Shown piece by piece: positions 26,071-34,676 of a DNA stretch of 64,000 nucleotides. The stretch comes from Leucobacter sp. UT-8R-CII-1-4. GTDB lineage: Bacteria; Actinomycetota; Actinomycetes; Actinomycetales; Microbacteriaceae. The stretch spans positions 124,001-188,000 of the forward strand of contig NZ_JASCRS010000002.1 in the NCBI RefSeq assembly GCF_030010235.1, in the 5' to 3' direction. The notes beneath the pieces are model-generated. The model did not search any database and had not been told where the DNA came from. It was given only the letters and a program-made list of their open reading frames with translations. Every line of letters begins with the position of its first letter. Position 1 is the first letter of the stretch. Made by a program: the position numbers and the translations under genes.

Positions 26071-26766
26071 TTATTCTGCGAGCAAATCGGGCCGCACCCT
26101 GCGGGTACGCTCGATGGACTGCTCCTTGCGCCACTTCGCAATTGCCGCGTGATTGCCGCTGAGCAAAACTGGCGGAACCTCGCGGCCACGCCAAACCGCA
26201 GGCTTAGTGTAGCTCGGGTATTCGAGCAGACCGTCTTCGTGCGATTCTTCAACGAGGCTTTCGGGGTTCCCGACCATTCCAGGCAGCAACCGGGCAATCG
26301 CCTCGATCATTGCAAGGCTTGCCACCTCGCCACCGTTGAGCACATAGTCACCGAGACTCACTAGCTTGAGCCGGCCGCGCTCCACATACTCATCAAAGAT
26401 GCGCTGGTCCGGACCCTCGTAGCGGCCGCAACCAAAAATCAGCTGCTGCTCCCCCGAAAGCTCACGAGCCATCTTCTGATTAAAAACTTCGCCAGCTGGA
26501 GACGGGAAGATAATCAGCGGATCATCACTCGAATCCGGAGCTTCGAGAATCTCGTCGAGCATTGTGCCCCACGGTTCCGGCTTCATCACCATCCCAGCGC
26601 CACCGCCAGTCGGCGTGTCATCGACAGTGCGATGTTTGTCGTGAGCCGCATCGCGCAAATCATGCACTCGAAGGTCGAGGAGTCCGCGATCCTTCGCTTT
26701 ACCGAGCAGTGAAATTTCTAGGGTGTCAAAGTAAGCCGGAAAAATACTTACGATGTCAATTCGCAT
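26071..26766 (-). CDS. trmD: tRNA (guanine-N1-)-methyltransferase
   Basis: A 231-residue SPOUT-family enzyme that methylates G37 in tRNAs reading CNN codons, preventing +1 frameshifting. Motifs: [14 protein letters not shown] at the N terminus, [17 protein letters not shown], the SAM-binding knot in [19 protein letters not shown], and [20 protein letters not shown]. The ATG at 26766 gives the conserved start; the longer frame to 26862 is spurious. The start overlaps the rimM stop by 11 bp, indicating translational coupling in the rpsP-KH-rimM-trmD operon. Confidence 0.96.
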   Translation of the reverse strand: MRIDIVSIFPAYFDTLEISLLGKAKDRGLLDLRVHDLRDAAHDKHRTVDDTPTGGGAGMVMKPEPWGTMLDEILEAPDSSDDPLIIFPSPAGEVFNQKMARELSGEQQLIFGCGRYEGPDQRIFDEYVERGRLKLVSLGDYVLNGGEVASLAMIEAIARLLPGMVGNPESLVEESHEDGLLEYPSYTKPAVWRGREVPPVLLSGNHAAIAKWRKEQSIERTRRVRPDLLAE

Positions 26767-27421
26767 CGTTTGCCTCAGCAATGTCAGATGCGCCAGTATT
26801 TTCCTGAAGCTCAGCATCGGGTGTAGCCGATCCAGCGTCTTCTTCGTCAGCGATCTCTTCAAAGAGTCCGGCCGGCGGAGTAATCGTGACTACCCCAGCT
26901 TCGAGATCAACCTGCGGCACGATTGCTTCAACGAACGGCACAAGCACGATTCCGTTAGAAGTTTTTACCGATAGCAGATCTTGTGCCGGAAAATGCTGCA
27001 CTTCGCTGACGGTACCAACGAGTGCGCCATCGCGACGCACTTCAAGGCCGATCAACTGGTGGTCGTACCAAGCGTTTTCTTCGACGCTCTGCTCGACAGT
27101 CGCTTCGTCAATCCAGAGGATCGCTCGCACGATGCTCTCAGAATCATTGCGATCGGCTACCTCTTCGAAGAAGCAGACAGGCACACCGTTGAACCAACGC
27201 AGTTCACGCACAGTAAGTGTGCGCCCAAACCACGGTGAGTCTTCAGGTACCTGCAGGTGGAAAAGCGCTCCGGCAACAAAACGCTCGTCCGGGTTATCGG
27301 TGTAGAGCTCGACTTTCAGTCCGCCCTTGAGTCCGTGTGGTTTCGTGAGTCGCCCAACGCGCAGGCTCCCCTTACCCAGATCGGGAAGGGGAGCCTTGAC
27401 GCGGGATGGCTGCTGGGCCAC
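26756..27421 (-). CDS. rimM: Ribosome maturation factor RimM
   Basis: A 221-residue 16S rRNA processing factor that acts on the 30S head. There is an N-terminal RimM domain ([43 protein letters not shown]) and a PRC-barrel-like C-terminal domain ([48 protein letters not shown]). The acidic C-terminal tail of about 35 residues ([15 protein letters not shown]...) is longer than in most homologues. It overlaps the KH gene at 27421 and trmD at 26756. Confidence 0.94.
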   Translation of the reverse strand: MAQQPSRVKAPLPDLGKGSLRVGRLTKPHGLKGGLKVELYTDNPDERFVAGALFHLQVPEDSPWFGRTLTVRELRWFNGVPVCFFEEVADRNDSESIVRAILWIDEATVEQSVEENAWYDHQLIGLEVRRDGALVGTVSEVQHFPAQDLLSVKTSNGIVLVPFVEAIVPQVDLEAGVVTITPPAGLFEEIADEEDAGSATPDAELQENTGASDIAEANDAN

Positions 27422-27678
27422 TAGCCCTCGCCCTCAGAGTCGGTATCGACAACATCGATACGAACTCGACGACCATCGCTCAGGGCACCAACCACAGTGC
27501 GCAACGACTGAGCCGTACGACCACCGCGGCCGATTACGCGGCCAAGGTCGATCGGATCAACGTGCACCTCGAGTAGCTCGCCCCTCGCGGTCTCACGGCT
27601 TGCAACGCGCACCTCATCTGGCAGGGTCGCAATGCCCTTCACCAGGTGCGCAAGCACCTCCGCAAGTGAGACGGCCAT
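27421..27678 (-). CDS. KH-domain RNA-binding protein (KhpA-like)
   Basis: An 85-residue KH-domain protein with the GxxG-type loop in GRVIGRGGRTAQSLRTVVGA. Its N terminus, VSLAEVLAHLVKGIATLPDEV, is typical of the small KH proteins encoded between rpsP and rimM. Their role in Gram-positives is RNA binding (KhpA); the specific targets here are unknown. It abuts rpsP (2 bp gap) and rimM (1-bp overlap). Confidence 0.9.
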   Translation of the reverse strand: MAVSLAEVLAHLVKGIATLPDEVRVASRETARGELLEVHVDPIDLGRVIGRGGRTAQSLRTVVGALSDGRRVRIDVVDTDSEGEG

Positions 27679-27680
27679 GC

Positions 27681-28124
27681 TTAGCCCTCAGCCTCGGTTG
27701 CAGCCTCTTCAGCTACCTCTGCCGGAGCCTCTTCAGCGGGTGCCTCTTCAGCGGCAGGTGCCTCAGCTGGCTTCTCAGCCTTTGGACGCAGCACTGGCTT
27801 CTTCTTGGCGTCAGCCTCAAAAGCTACCTTTGCCTCAGGAGCCTGAACGCGTGACTCGGTCTCGCCCTCGCCCTTGAACTTGCCCCAGTCGCCGGTCAGC
27901 TTGAGGATTGCAGCAACCTGCTCGGTAGGCTGTGCGCCTACGCTGAGCCAGTACTGTGCACGGTCGCTGTCAACCTCGATGAACGAAGGGTTCTCGGTTG
28001 GGTGGTACTTGCCGATCTCCTCGATCACGCGGCCGTCGCGCTTGGTGCGCGAATCAGCTACGACGATGCGGTAGTAAGGCGCCCGGATCTTACCGAGACG
28101 CTTCAGGCGGATCTTGACTGCCAT
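27681..28124 (-). CDS. rpsP: 30S ribosomal protein S16
   Basis: A 147-residue S16 with the standard core ([52 protein letters not shown]) and an actinobacterial Ala/Glu/Pro-rich C-terminal extension (about residues 100-147). It is the first gene of the rpsP-KH-rimM-trmD operon. The ATG at 28124 has GGAGC just upstream and gives the conserved N terminus; the frame extending to 28154 is not conserved. Confidence 0.96.
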   Translation of the reverse strand: MAVKIRLKRLGKIRAPYYRIVVADSRTKRDGRVIEEIGKYHPTENPSFIEVDSDRAQYWLSVGAQPTEQVAAILKLTGDWGKFKGEGETESRVQAPEAKVAFEADAKKKPVLRPKAEKPAEAPAAEEAPAEEAPAEVAEEAATEAEG

Positions 28125-28319
28125 GATGCTCCTAATGTTGATGTGACGCCGCACTTCAAAGTGCGGAAGCCTGACGCGCTCTTGCGCGAACCGATCTATT
28201 TTCGCACGATTTATAGCCTCAATGCAAACTTTGTCACGATCAGGGGTTTTACCTGAACCTCAGGCGTGCAACGTATGATTCACCTACGCATTAGCAGCGT
28301 TTGCGAGAGGCTTTCACCC

Positions 28320-29474
28320 ATGTCGATTCAGTTCGCCCCCTCCCCTCGCTCTACGCTCGGCCTCGAGTGGGAGCTGGCACTTGTTGATCGCGAATCAAGA
28401 GAGCTTTCAAATATTGCTTCGCTTATTTTGCCCGAACTGCAAGCGAATTTTCCCACCTCACGGTTCCCGCACTTCACCGGGGAACTGCTGCAAAACACCG
28501 TTGAACTGGTGAGCGCACCGTACCGCAGAGTGTCCGAAGCCACAGCTGATCTGCGCGAGCTCGCCCTTGTTGCCCGCGAGCAGGCTCGCTCGCACGGAGC
28601 CGAGCTCATTGGCTCTGGCAGCCACCCTTTCAGCCGCTGGGATCAACAATTGGTCACCGAGAATGAGCGATACGACCGGTTTATGGAAAAGTACCGCTGG
28701 TGGGGCCGCAACATGCTGATTTGGGGTGTACACATTCATATTGGCGTGGATCGCGAAGACCGCGTCGTGCCACTCATGCATGCGCTCCTCTCACATCTTC
28801 CACACCTCCTGGCGCTCTCGGCGTCGAGCCCTTTTTGGGCTGGTGAGTCAACCGGCTATTCCTCGAATCGCACCCTTCGTTTTCAGCAGCTGCCGACCGC
28901 TGGCCTGCCATGGGAGGTCGACAACTGGACAGATGTTGAACGTGTGCTCGAAGACCTTGCTCTCACCGGAGTGATCGCCGAACCAACAGAGGCTCGCTGG
29001 GATATTCGCCCGGCGCCTCGCTGGGGCACCCTTGAAGTGCGCTTCTGCGATGGCGCGTCAACGCTCACCACGATCGGGGCGATTGCCGCGCTCACTCAGT
29101 GTCTTGCCGAGTACTACCAGCAGCAGGCCGACCAAGGCGAGACGCTCCCCCGCCTGCGGCCCTGGTTTTTGCGCGAGAATAAGTGGCGCGCGGCACGCTA
29201 TGGCCTCGACGCGCACATCATCGTTGACAACAGCGGCGCTCAAGTGCCCCTTCGTGATGACCTGACCGCGCTGCTCGCAAGACTCTCACCAATCGCAACC
29301 GAGCTCGGTTGCGAAAGCGAACTCGCGCAGGTGGGTGATTTGCTCAGCGATGGCACCAGCGCCGAACGACAACTGCGCAACTACGAACAGTTTGGTGGCG
29401 TCGCCGCGGGCAAGCAGTCTCTGGTAGCCGTTGTCGATAGCCTCACGGCAGAATTTGACAGCGGACTCAACTAA
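28320..29474 (+). CDS. Glutamate--cysteine ligase family 2 (YbdK-type carboxylate-amine ligase)
   Basis: A 384-residue GCS2/YbdK-type enzyme; known members form gamma-glutamyl-cysteine, though YbdK-type members have weak or unknown activity. Conserved parts: STLGLEWELALVDRESREL (residues 11-29, with acidic metal ligands), ELLQNTVELVSAPYR, GVHIHIGVDREDRV (about 137-150), HLLALSASSPFWAGESTGY, and IRPAPRWGTLEVRFCDGAST (about 238-257). The ATG at 28320 is used, with GAGAGG nine bases upstream; a GTG at 28266 extends it by 18 unmatched residues. In actinobacteria such genes can serve ergothioneine- or mycothiol-related pathways, but no neighbour supports this. Confidence 0.85.
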   Translation: MSIQFAPSPRSTLGLEWELALVDRESRELSNIASLILPELQANFPTSRFPHFTGELLQNTVELVSAPYRRVSEATADLRELALVAREQARSHGAELIGSGSHPFSRWDQQLVTENERYDRFMEKYRWWGRNMLIWGVHIHIGVDREDRVVPLMHALLSHLPHLLALSASSPFWAGESTGYSSNRTLRFQQLPTAGLPWEVDNWTDVERVLEDLALTGVIAEPTEARWDIRPAPRWGTLEVRFCDGASTLTTIGAIAALTQCLAEYYQQQADQGETLPRLRPWFLRENKWRAARYGLDAHIIVDNSGAQVPLRDDLTALLARLSPIATELGCESELAQVGDLLSDGTSAERQLRNYEQFGGVAAGKQSLVAVVDSLTAEFDSGLN

Positions 29475-29505
29475 CAATTGTTGAGCGCTCGCGCTGCCGG
29501 CTTCG

Positions 29506-30642
29506 CTAAAAGTTGTCGAGAAACCAGCCCAGCACGTGCGGAAATGCCAGTAGCCCCGCCACAATCGCGAACAGAATAAGCGTCGACCAACCGGCAGTGC
29601 GTTTAGAAAGCCTGCGCCCCTGCTTGGCAATTTGCGAGCGCGGCCGGGCCGAGCGCGGATCTGTATAGGTTTTTACCTGGTGACCAAGTTCGCCCGCAAT
29701 TACCTCAGCAAAATGCAGCAGAGCGGGCACTTCGTTCGAGTCAGACCAGCCATACGGCTTACTTGAGGCAACGATCAGACGGTCTTCAACAACCTCAATA
29801 TCCCAAGATTTACCGTAGTCGAGCAGGCAAACCATCACGTCTGGGGTGAGCAATTCAAGCGCGTCTCGCTGGTAGCCAGCCGGGGCGTAGACAGCAAAGT
29901 GACGATCGAAATCACCCTCGAAAGTCATCTTTTCCGAGCCTGGCAGCACCGCGTTCATCCGGCCGTTGTGCAGCGAGTCGATCATCAAGTGCGGCAGGTC
30001 GCGCGCGAGCGGCATGGTCATGTATCGAAACACATTTCGTGGCCCAGCAATATCGCTCTTACTGCCCTGAAAACTCGCAATCGCAATTTGAAGTTCGGGT
30101 TCGAAGGCGGCGTCACCGCGCCACAGCGTGAACTCCGAGCGATACAACGACTTGTGCGCTGGATCTTCCTGCTGCCAGGCCGGCTTGCCGCCGAAGGTGC
30201 GCAAGCGTTTGGGCAGTGGCGCTGCGGTGCCCTCAGCAAAAAGAATGCCGAGCCTCGGCGGCGCAAAGCCAAAACGCATAAAGCTCAGCCCGTGCGCATC
30301 ACCGAATTGTTTCACCGCTATGGCGCGGCGGGCATCGCTCGGCATGAGCACCATGATGATGCCGCCGATCCACAAGATGATTCCGCCCCACAGCGAAGCA
30401 ATGTAGAGCAGCGGGCTCACCCACTTGATCCAATCGGGAAGCGAATCGGCCAGGTCTGAACTCAGAAACAGCCAGAGCACTGTTGCAAGCACAGCCGCTC
30501 CGAGCAGCCAGACGCCGCGAGCAGCCATGCGAAACGCTTCTGGGTCGTCGGCACGCACCGCATCCCAACTGACGTAACGCGGCCATTCAGCTCGAAGTCT
30601 GGCTAGACGCTCGTCAGCGTGATACTCGGAAGGTTCGTTCAT
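29506..30642 (-). CDS. Hypothetical membrane protein, DUF3137-like
   Basis: A 378-residue protein with two N-terminal membrane segments (about residues 42-62 and 77-102), a large soluble middle, and a C-terminal membrane segment (about 352-372). The middle has SLYRSEFTLWRGD, VFRYMTMPLARDLPHLMIDS and FDRHFAVYAPAGYQRDALE, reminiscent of DUF3137-type proteins. This assignment is tentative. Function unknown. It precedes ffh on the map but is downstream of it on the same strand (30 bp gap), so the two may be cotranscribed. Confidence 0.7.
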   Translation of the reverse strand: MNEPSEYHADERLARLRAEWPRYVSWDAVRADDPEAFRMAARGVWLLGAAVLATVLWLFLSSDLADSLPDWIKWVSPLLYIASLWGGIILWIGGIIMVLMPSDARRAIAVKQFGDAHGLSFMRFGFAPPRLGILFAEGTAAPLPKRLRTFGGKPAWQQEDPAHKSLYRSEFTLWRGDAAFEPELQIAIASFQGSKSDIAGPRNVFRYMTMPLARDLPHLMIDSLHNGRMNAVLPGSEKMTFEGDFDRHFAVYAPAGYQRDALELLTPDVMVCLLDYGKSWDIEVVEDRLIVASSKPYGWSDSNEVPALLHFAEVIAGELGHQVKTYTDPRSARPRSQIAKQGRRLSKRTAGWSTLILFAIVAGLLAFPHVLGWFLDNF

Positions 30643-30672
30643 GCGCTGACTATGGCGCGCCGCAATATGCGA

Positions 30673-32241
30673 CTAGCCGCGACCGCCGAGCATCTGCTGC
30701 AGCTTTTCAAGATCAGCATCGTTTGGCTGGGTGCCGGCAGCGGCTGTACCTGCACCGAGGCCGAAGCCTGATCCGCTTGTTGCCGGTGTAGCTGGCTTGC
30801 CAGAAATCTCGGCTGCGCGCTTTGCCGGGTTGCCCGAGCGCTTTGCTCCCTTGCCCTTGGCCTGCTGCTTCTTCTTGCCTGCGTAGCCGCCAGCCATGCC
30901 TGGCATTGGACCCATGCCTGGAATCTGAGGCATGCCACCCTTGGCGACGGTCTTCATCATCTTTGCAGCCTGCTCAAAACGCTGCACCAGCGAGTTGACT
31001 TCGGTCACGGTGGTACCCGAACCCTTGGCAATACGCAGACGACGTGAACCGTTCAAAATCTTCGGGTTGGTACGCTCAGCCTTGGTCATCGACTGGATGA
31101 TGGCTTCGGTTCGAACGATCTCGCGCTCGTCGAAGTTCTCGAGCTGATCTTTCATCTTGCCCATGCCAGGCAGCATGCCCATCATCTTCTTGATCGAGCC
31201 AGCGCCGCGAAGCTGCTGCATCTGCTTCAAGAAGTCGTCAAGGGTGAACGATTCGGTTGCGATCTTCTCGGCAACCTTCATCGCCTCTTCTTCGTCAAAC
31301 GCCTGCTGCGCCTGCTCGATCAGAGTGAGAATATCGCCGAGGTCAAGAATGCGGCTCGCCATACGGTCTGGGTAGAACGGCTCAAAGTCGCCGAGCCCCT
31401 CACCGGTAGAAGCAAAGAGGATCGGGCGGCCAGTGGTGCCACGAATCGATAGGGCCGCACCACCGCGCTGATCGCCATCAAGCTTGGTGAGCACAACACC
31501 GGTGAAGTCGACACCCTCTTGGAAGGCCTTCGCGGTAGCGACCGCGTCCTGACCGATCAGCGAGTCAATGACGAAAAGTACCTCGTCAGGGTTTGTGGCC
31601 TTGCGAATATCGCTTGCCTGCTTCATCATCTCAGCGTCAACACCGAGACGACCTGCGGTATCGATGATCACAAAGTCGTGCTGCTTCGCCTTCGCCTCGG
31701 CAACACCTGCCTTCGCAACCTTGACCGGATCGCCAACACCATTGCCTGGCTCTGGAGCGAAGAACGCAGCGCCGGCCTGTTCAGCCACGACACCGAGCTG
31801 AGTAACCGCGTTTGGACGCTGCAGGTCACACGCGACGAGCAGTGGGGTGTGCCCCTGATCTTTCAGCCACTTCGCCAGCTTGCCTGCGAGGGTGGTCTTA
31901 CCGGCACCCTGCAAACCCGCGAGCATGATGACTGTTGGCGGCTGCTTCGCGAATTGCAGGCGACGCTGGTCGCCACCAAGAATCTCAACGAGTTCTTCGT
32001 TGACGATCTGTACAACCTGCTGGGCTGGGTTCAGCGCCTTGTTGACCTCGTCACCGAGCGCGCGTTCGCGTACTTTTGCGGTGAAATCTTTCACCACATC
32101 AAGCGAAACGTCGGCCTCAAGCAGGGCGCGACGAATCTCGCGTACCGTACCGTCGACGTCAGCAGCAGAGAGCTTGCCCTTTGACCGCAGGTTCTTGAAC
32201 GTGTCGGTGAGCCGCTGGGAGAGGTTTCCGAAAGTAGCCAT
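30673..32241 (-). CDS. ffh: Signal recognition particle GTPase Ffh (SRP54)
   Basis: A 522-residue SRP54 that binds signal peptides and 4.5S RNA during cotranslational targeting. The N domain is at about residues 1-90. The G domain has the P-loop GLQGAGKTT (about 107-115), DTAGRLGVDAEMM, TKLDGDQRGGAAL and GTGRPILFAST-like GTTGRPILFASTGEGL. The M domain (about 330-450) carries the RILNGSRRLRIAKGSGTTV motif and a Met-rich stretch KMMKTVAKGGMPQIPGMGPM. The C-terminal tail is Gly/Ala/Lys-rich. It is upstream of, and perhaps cotranscribed with, the membrane protein at 29506. The usual partner ftsY lies 1.3 kb away on the same strand. Confidence 0.96.
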   Translation of the reverse strand: MATFGNLSQRLTDTFKNLRSKGKLSAADVDGTVREIRRALLEADVSLDVVKDFTAKVRERALGDEVNKALNPAQQVVQIVNEELVEILGGDQRRLQFAKQPPTVIMLAGLQGAGKTTLAGKLAKWLKDQGHTPLLVACDLQRPNAVTQLGVVAEQAGAAFFAPEPGNGVGDPVKVAKAGVAEAKAKQHDFVIIDTAGRLGVDAEMMKQASDIRKATNPDEVLFVIDSLIGQDAVATAKAFQEGVDFTGVVLTKLDGDQRGGAALSIRGTTGRPILFASTGEGLGDFEPFYPDRMASRILDLGDILTLIEQAQQAFDEEEAMKVAEKIATESFTLDDFLKQMQQLRGAGSIKKMMGMLPGMGKMKDQLENFDEREIVRTEAIIQSMTKAERTNPKILNGSRRLRIAKGSGTTVTEVNSLVQRFEQAAKMMKTVAKGGMPQIPGMGPMPGMAGGYAGKKKQQAKGKGAKRSGNPAKRAAEISGKPATPATSGSGFGLGAGTAAAGTQPNDADLEKLQQMLGGRG

Positions 32242-32264
32242 AGTGAATACAGCCTACCGCGCGA

Positions 32265-32301
32265 AACAGACCGCCAGGCACGAATGCGCTGACGGTCTGT
32301 T
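32265..32301 (-). terminator. Probable terminator downstream of the 3-hydroxyacyl-CoA dehydrogenase
   Basis: AACAGACCG (32265-32273) and CGGTCTGTT (32293-32301) form a 9-bp stem with a 19-nt loop, 42 bp after the dehydrogenase stop; TTCGCG follows on the minus strand. The U-run is short, so function is only probable. Confidence 0.45.
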
Positions 32302-32342
32302 GCACGAAGCACTTGCGAGCTGCCCGTTGCAGCTTACGCAAG

Positions 32343-33191
32343 CTAGTTATAGGTGTAGAAGCCTCGGCCCGATCCCTTTCCGAGGTAGCCTTTGTCGATG
32401 TAGTCGCGTTTAATAATCTCCGCGAACTCGCGTTGCGTGGGATCAGCACTGTCCTTGCTGAGGTTGTAGGGCGTCATCATGCCAACAACGTCGTAGATCT
32501 GGAATGGACCTGACGGTGCGCCAGTCGCGATCCGCCAGGTGTTGTCGATGTCTTCTGGCGAGGCGACGCCTTTCACGAAAAGCGCCGAAGCTGCGTTCAA
32601 GAGTGGCACGAGCAGTGAGTTCAGCACGTAGCCTGGCTGTTCTTTGTGCACACGAATCGGAACCATGCCGATTTCGGCAGCAAAGTCTGCGACTTGCTCA
32701 AAGATTTCTGGGTCGGTGCCTTCGTGCCCCATCACCTCGCCGGTGTTGAACTTCCACACCTCATTGGCGAAGTGCAATGCCAAGAACTTCTCTGGGCGCC
32801 CCGTGAACGGTGCGATATCGCTCGGGAGCAGGGTGGATGAGTTGGTGCAGAAAATGGTTTTTGCTGGGGCGAGTTCACCGACGCGCTCCCAGGTCTGCTG
32901 CTTGATGTCGAGGCGCTCAGGCACTGCTTCGATCACAATGTCGGCGTCGCTCAGCGCATCGGCAAGGTCTGAGGTGGCTCGGATCCGCGAAACTGCTTCG
33001 TCAAGCTTCTGCTCGGTTGCATCGGCGAGGTCGCTCCGGTACGCCGCTTTCAGGTATTCCCAACGTTCCGGAAGCTTCGAAAGAATCTCGTCGTTGATGT
33101 CGTAGGCAACAACGTTTTTGCCGGAATATGCGGACTGGAAGATGATCTGCGAACCGAGAACTCCGGTTCCCAACACGGTGAGGTTCTGCAA
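32343..33191 (-). CDS. 3-hydroxyacyl-CoA dehydrogenase family protein
   Basis: A 282-residue NAD-dependent dehydrogenase. The N-terminal dinucleotide fold has GTGVLGSQIIFQSAYSGKNV (GxGxxG). VIEAVPERLDIKQQ and FCTNSSTLLPSDIA match the family, where the catalytic His lies in a segment like FLALHFANEV. The C-terminal helical domain (about 185-282) contains PGYVLNSLLVPLLNAA. Its place in fatty-acid or butyrate-type metabolism cannot be fixed; no beta-oxidation neighbours are present. The ATG at 33191 gives the full fold. Confidence 0.88.
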   Translation of the reverse strand: MQNLTVLGTGVLGSQIIFQSAYSGKNVVAYDINDEILSKLPERWEYLKAAYRSDLADATEQKLDEAVSRIRATSDLADALSDADIVIEAVPERLDIKQQTWERVGELAPAKTIFCTNSSTLLPSDIAPFTGRPEKFLALHFANEVWKFNTGEVMGHEGTDPEIFEQVADFAAEIGMVPIRVHKEQPGYVLNSLLVPLLNAASALFVKGVASPEDIDNTWRIATGAPSGPFQIYDVVGMMTPYNLSKDSADPTQREFAEIIKRDYIDKGYLGKGSGRGFYTYN

Positions 33192-33413
33192 TGCACTGCC
33201 TTTCTCGAATGCTGCCCTGATCTGGGCGAAATTCGGCTCGGCGGTCGCGCTCGTGGCTCGGCCGTCTGGCCTTACCTCAGGTCTACTCCCCTTCTATGAA
33301 CGCTGTCCAAAATTTCGCGGTTAGCGATAGTTCTCACAGCGGTTCCGAAGAATATTTGGCGTGGATCGCCAGAACCTCAACTATTCGCAGATTACGCGGC
33401 GAAGCAAAGGCGA

Positions 33414-33487
33414 AAGCCGTCCCGGCTTCGGTAAGCGCACAGAACCAGTAAGTCCGCCTACCCTACAAGTTGCTGGGCAAACACGTG
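33414..33487. repeat. Second copy of the ftsY 3'-end segment
   Basis: These 74 bases match 33544-33617 with three or so substitutions, at a fixed offset of 130 bp. The copied segment contains the last nine codons of ftsY and its stop plus about 44 bases beyond it. This copy is not in an open gene. Confidence 0.85.
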
Positions 33488-33503
33488 CGCGCTAGAGCCA
33501 AAA

Positions 33504-33527
33504 GTAGCGGCCATTTCTGGCCGCTAC
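33504..33527 (-). terminator. Hairpin between the two ftsY-tail repeats, probable ftsY terminator
   Basis: GTAGCGGCCA and TGGCCGCTAC form a perfect 10-bp stem with a TTTC loop. On the minus strand TTTTGGC follows the stem, so it can end the ftsY transcript about 60 bases after the stop. Confidence 0.7.
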
Positions 33528-33543
33528 CGCGACGCCAACGCCG

Positions 33544-33617
33544 AAGCCTTCCCGGCTTCGGTAAGCGTACAGAACCAGTAAGTCCGCCTACCCTACAAGT
33601 TGCTGAGCAAACACGTG
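33544..33617. repeat. First copy of the ftsY-tail repeat, overlapping the ftsY end
   Basis: This copy contains the ftsY stop (33588-33590), the last nine codons, and 44 downstream bases with a small stem CCGAAGCC/GGCTTCGG (33541-33561). The other copy is at 33414-33487. Confidence 0.85.
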
Positions 33618-34463
33618 AGGTGTGAAACCAGTCAAGTCACCAATGCCCTCACCCTGGCCAACGAGTTTGATTGGTAGGCCGGTCTTTTGCTGCACGGCGA
33701 GCACAAAGCCACCTTTGGCAGAACCGTCTAGTTTGGTGAGTACGAGCCCGGTCACACCGGCGTGCTCGATGAATGCTTCGGCCTGCGCCAGTCCGTTTTG
33801 ACCGGTGGTTGCGTCGAGTACGAGCAGCACCTCGGCGATTGGCGACTGTTTTTCAATGACGCGGCGGACTTTGGTGAGCTCATCCATCAGCCCGCCCTTG
33901 GTCTGTAGCCGCCCCGCGGTGTCGATGATGGCGACGTCGTAGTTTTCGTTTTTTGCGCGCTCAACCGCTTGGAACGCAACCGATGCTGGGTCTTGGCCCT
34001 GCTGCTGGGGTCGTACGATATCTGCGCCTGAGCGCTCGGCCCAGGTAGCAAGCTGCTCTACGGCGGCGGCACGGAAGGTATCTGCTGCCCCGACGAGCAC
34101 GCGCTTGTCGAAGCTACGAAGGTAGTTCGAGAATTTTCCAATAGTCGTGGTTTTGCCTACACCGTTTACGCCCACCACGAGAATCACTGCTGGTCGATCC
34201 GAGAGTTTCAGAGTTGGATCGAAGGCCGCGAGGCGCTCTTCGATGAGTTCACGAAGCATTCGCCGAAGTTCTTTCACTTCGGTGACTCGGTGCCGTTCGA
34301 CATCTGCTCGTAGTTGATCGAGGATCGAGTCGGTGATGTCTGGCCCGAAGTCTGCGCTGAGCAGCGCAGTTTCGAGGTCGTCCCAGGTCTCGTCAGAGAT
34401 GGGTTCACCACCGCCAAAGACATTTCGGAACACGTTTGAAAACGACCAGGAGCGCTCAGCCAT
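33588..34463 (-). CDS. ftsY: Signal recognition particle receptor FtsY, short form
   Basis: A 291-residue SRP receptor GTPase of the membrane targeting pathway. It consists essentially of the NG domain: N helices in residues 1-85 (SWSFSNVFRNVFGGGEPISD at the start), P-loop GVNGVGKTTTIGK (about 108-120), DTFRAAAVEQL, DTAGRLQTKGGLMDEL, TKLDGSAKGG and the closing FTPHVFAQQLVG. The long acidic A domain of many FtsY proteins is absent; membrane binding would rest on the short amphipathic N terminus. The ATG at 34463 is used, although GGAGG lies only one base upstream; a longer frame to 34526 is unlikely. It is upstream on the map of smc, with transport and two-component genes inserted between. Confidence 0.94.
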   Translation of the reverse strand: MAERSWSFSNVFRNVFGGGEPISDETWDDLETALLSADFGPDITDSILDQLRADVERHRVTEVKELRRMLRELIEERLAAFDPTLKLSDRPAVILVVGVNGVGKTTTIGKFSNYLRSFDKRVLVGAADTFRAAAVEQLATWAERSGADIVRPQQQGQDPASVAFQAVERAKNENYDVAIIDTAGRLQTKGGLMDELTKVRRVIEKQSPIAEVLLVLDATTGQNGLAQAEAFIEHAGVTGLVLTKLDGSAKGGFVLAVQQKTGLPIKLVGQGEGIGDLTGFTPHVFAQQLVG

Positions 34464-34635
34464 GCCTCCAAGTTTAGGGGTATGACTGGAATCAAGCGCA
34501 CTCAAGCATAAATAAGTTTTGTGCACCTATTGGGAACCTCAAGAAACTTTCAGACTAAGGTCACGAAGCGGTGACACTACGAAATTTGCAGTCTGAAATC
34601 CGCTTGCGCTCAGCTACTATCAAGGGGTTCAAGCG

Positions 34636-34655
34636 CCGGGGCAACGAGGCCCCGG
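34636..34655 (+). other. Leader hairpin upstream of livH
   Basis: CCGGGGC (34636-34642) and GCCCCGG (34649-34655) form a 7-bp stem with a 6-nt loop, 22 bp before the livH GTG start and just before its GGAGG (34668-34672). It could modulate access to the ribosome-binding site; no role is shown. Confidence 0.3.
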
Positions 34656-34676
34656 GGCGATACCCTTGGAGGTACC

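Larger units (their letters stand above)
33192..33587. other. Intergenic region between ftsY and the 3-hydroxyacyl-CoA dehydrogenase, with duplicated ftsY tail
   Basis: A 396-bp spacer on the minus strand with no recognisable gene. It contains a GGCGTGGATCGCC near-copy of the window 11-mer (from 33358), two copies of a 74-bp repeat (one partly inside ftsY) and a 10-bp hairpin between them. The 3-hydroxyacyl-CoA dehydrogenase promoter should lie in 33192-33410. Confidence 0.6.

Noticed and set aside
30673..32241. Search for the SRP RNA near ffh
   Set aside because: No 4.5S-like hairpin with the conserved tetraloop was found in the flanking spacers; it is probably elsewhere in the genome.
33414..33617. 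A possible CRISPR-like repeat-spacer unit in the ftsY spacer
   Set aside because: There are only two 74-bp copies, one is partly the ftsY coding end, and no cas genes or further repeats exist.
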